DNA from: Paralichthys olivaceus
Lineage: Eukaryota > Chordata > Actinopteri > Pleuronectiformes > Paralichthyidae
Length of the DNA: 64,000 nucleotides
NCBI RefSeq assembly: GCF_024713975.1
Contig: NC_091107.1
Span: forward strand, 14,187,501-14,251,500
Direction: 5' to 3'
The position numbers were made by a program, and so were the translations under genes. Shown here piece after piece: positions 63,871 through 64,000 of the stretch. Numbering within the stretch: the first letter of the stretch is position 1; every line of letters begins with the position of its first letter. The notes under the pieces were generated by a model. It ran no database searches and was not told the origin of the DNA. It was given only the letters and a program-made list of their open reading frames with translations.

Positions 63871-64000
63871 TTGGCTGGTTAGATTACGCAAAAACCACAG
63901 GACAGATTATCAGGGAAATCCATTCTGTTGTTTCATGCATTGTTGCTCACAAAGACAGAGTGGTAATATTATTCAGATTCACTAATAGTTCACTAACTCA

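Overview
The window is teleost nuclear DNA. It carries intron-rich genes with GT-AG splice sites, long CA and GA microsatellites, and dispersed repeats familiar from spiny-rayed fish genomes. The proteins are clear orthologues of vertebrate mitochondrial carriers, an IRS docking protein, a retinal guanylyl cyclase and a 17-beta-hydroxysteroid dehydrogenase. I assembled exon chains by hand from splice sites, reading-frame phase and remembered family sequences. No alignment or database search was run.

Layout: the last two exons of an SLC25A34/35-type carrier (+, 131-1233); mpdu1 (-, 6671-11408, 7 coding exons, 237 aa); two tandem TM4SF L6-family genes (+, 13434-15655 and 17416-19004) with identical lengths for coding exons 1-4; slc25a15, the mitochondrial ornithine carrier (-, 20549-22769, 302 aa); a repeat-rich gene-poor stretch (about 24-36 kb); an IRS-family adaptor, best fit irs4 (-, 36019-41332, with a candidate far-downstream terminal exon near 29.9 kb); gucy2f, a retinal membrane guanylyl cyclase (-, 46845-54910, 18 coding exons, 1158 aa); and the first four coding exons of hsd17b3 (+, 61732-63511, running off the right edge).

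The genes do not form a single pathway. In human they lie on different chromosomes: MPDU1, SLC25A35 and TM4SF5 on 17p, SLC25A15 on 13q, IRS4 and GUCY2F on Xq, HSD17B3 on 9q. The irs4-gucy2f pair looks like a retained ancestral neighbourhood and supports both names.

Intergenic DNA and introns hold many copies of one dispersed repeat family (ending in a 'ggccttggcggaggta'-type motif), a nested pair of terminal-inverted-repeat elements (26.1-26.7 kb), a non-autonomous hAT-like element (39.6-39.9 kb), a decayed LINE 3' end (30.8-31.2 kb) and several foldbacks. I found no new multi-gene system. The most notable observations are a long CA microsatellite that forms the 5' splice site of one TM4SF gene, a polypurine block against an mpdu1 splice acceptor, the unresolved irs4 C-terminus, and a palindromic K50-homeodomain site upstream of gucy2f.
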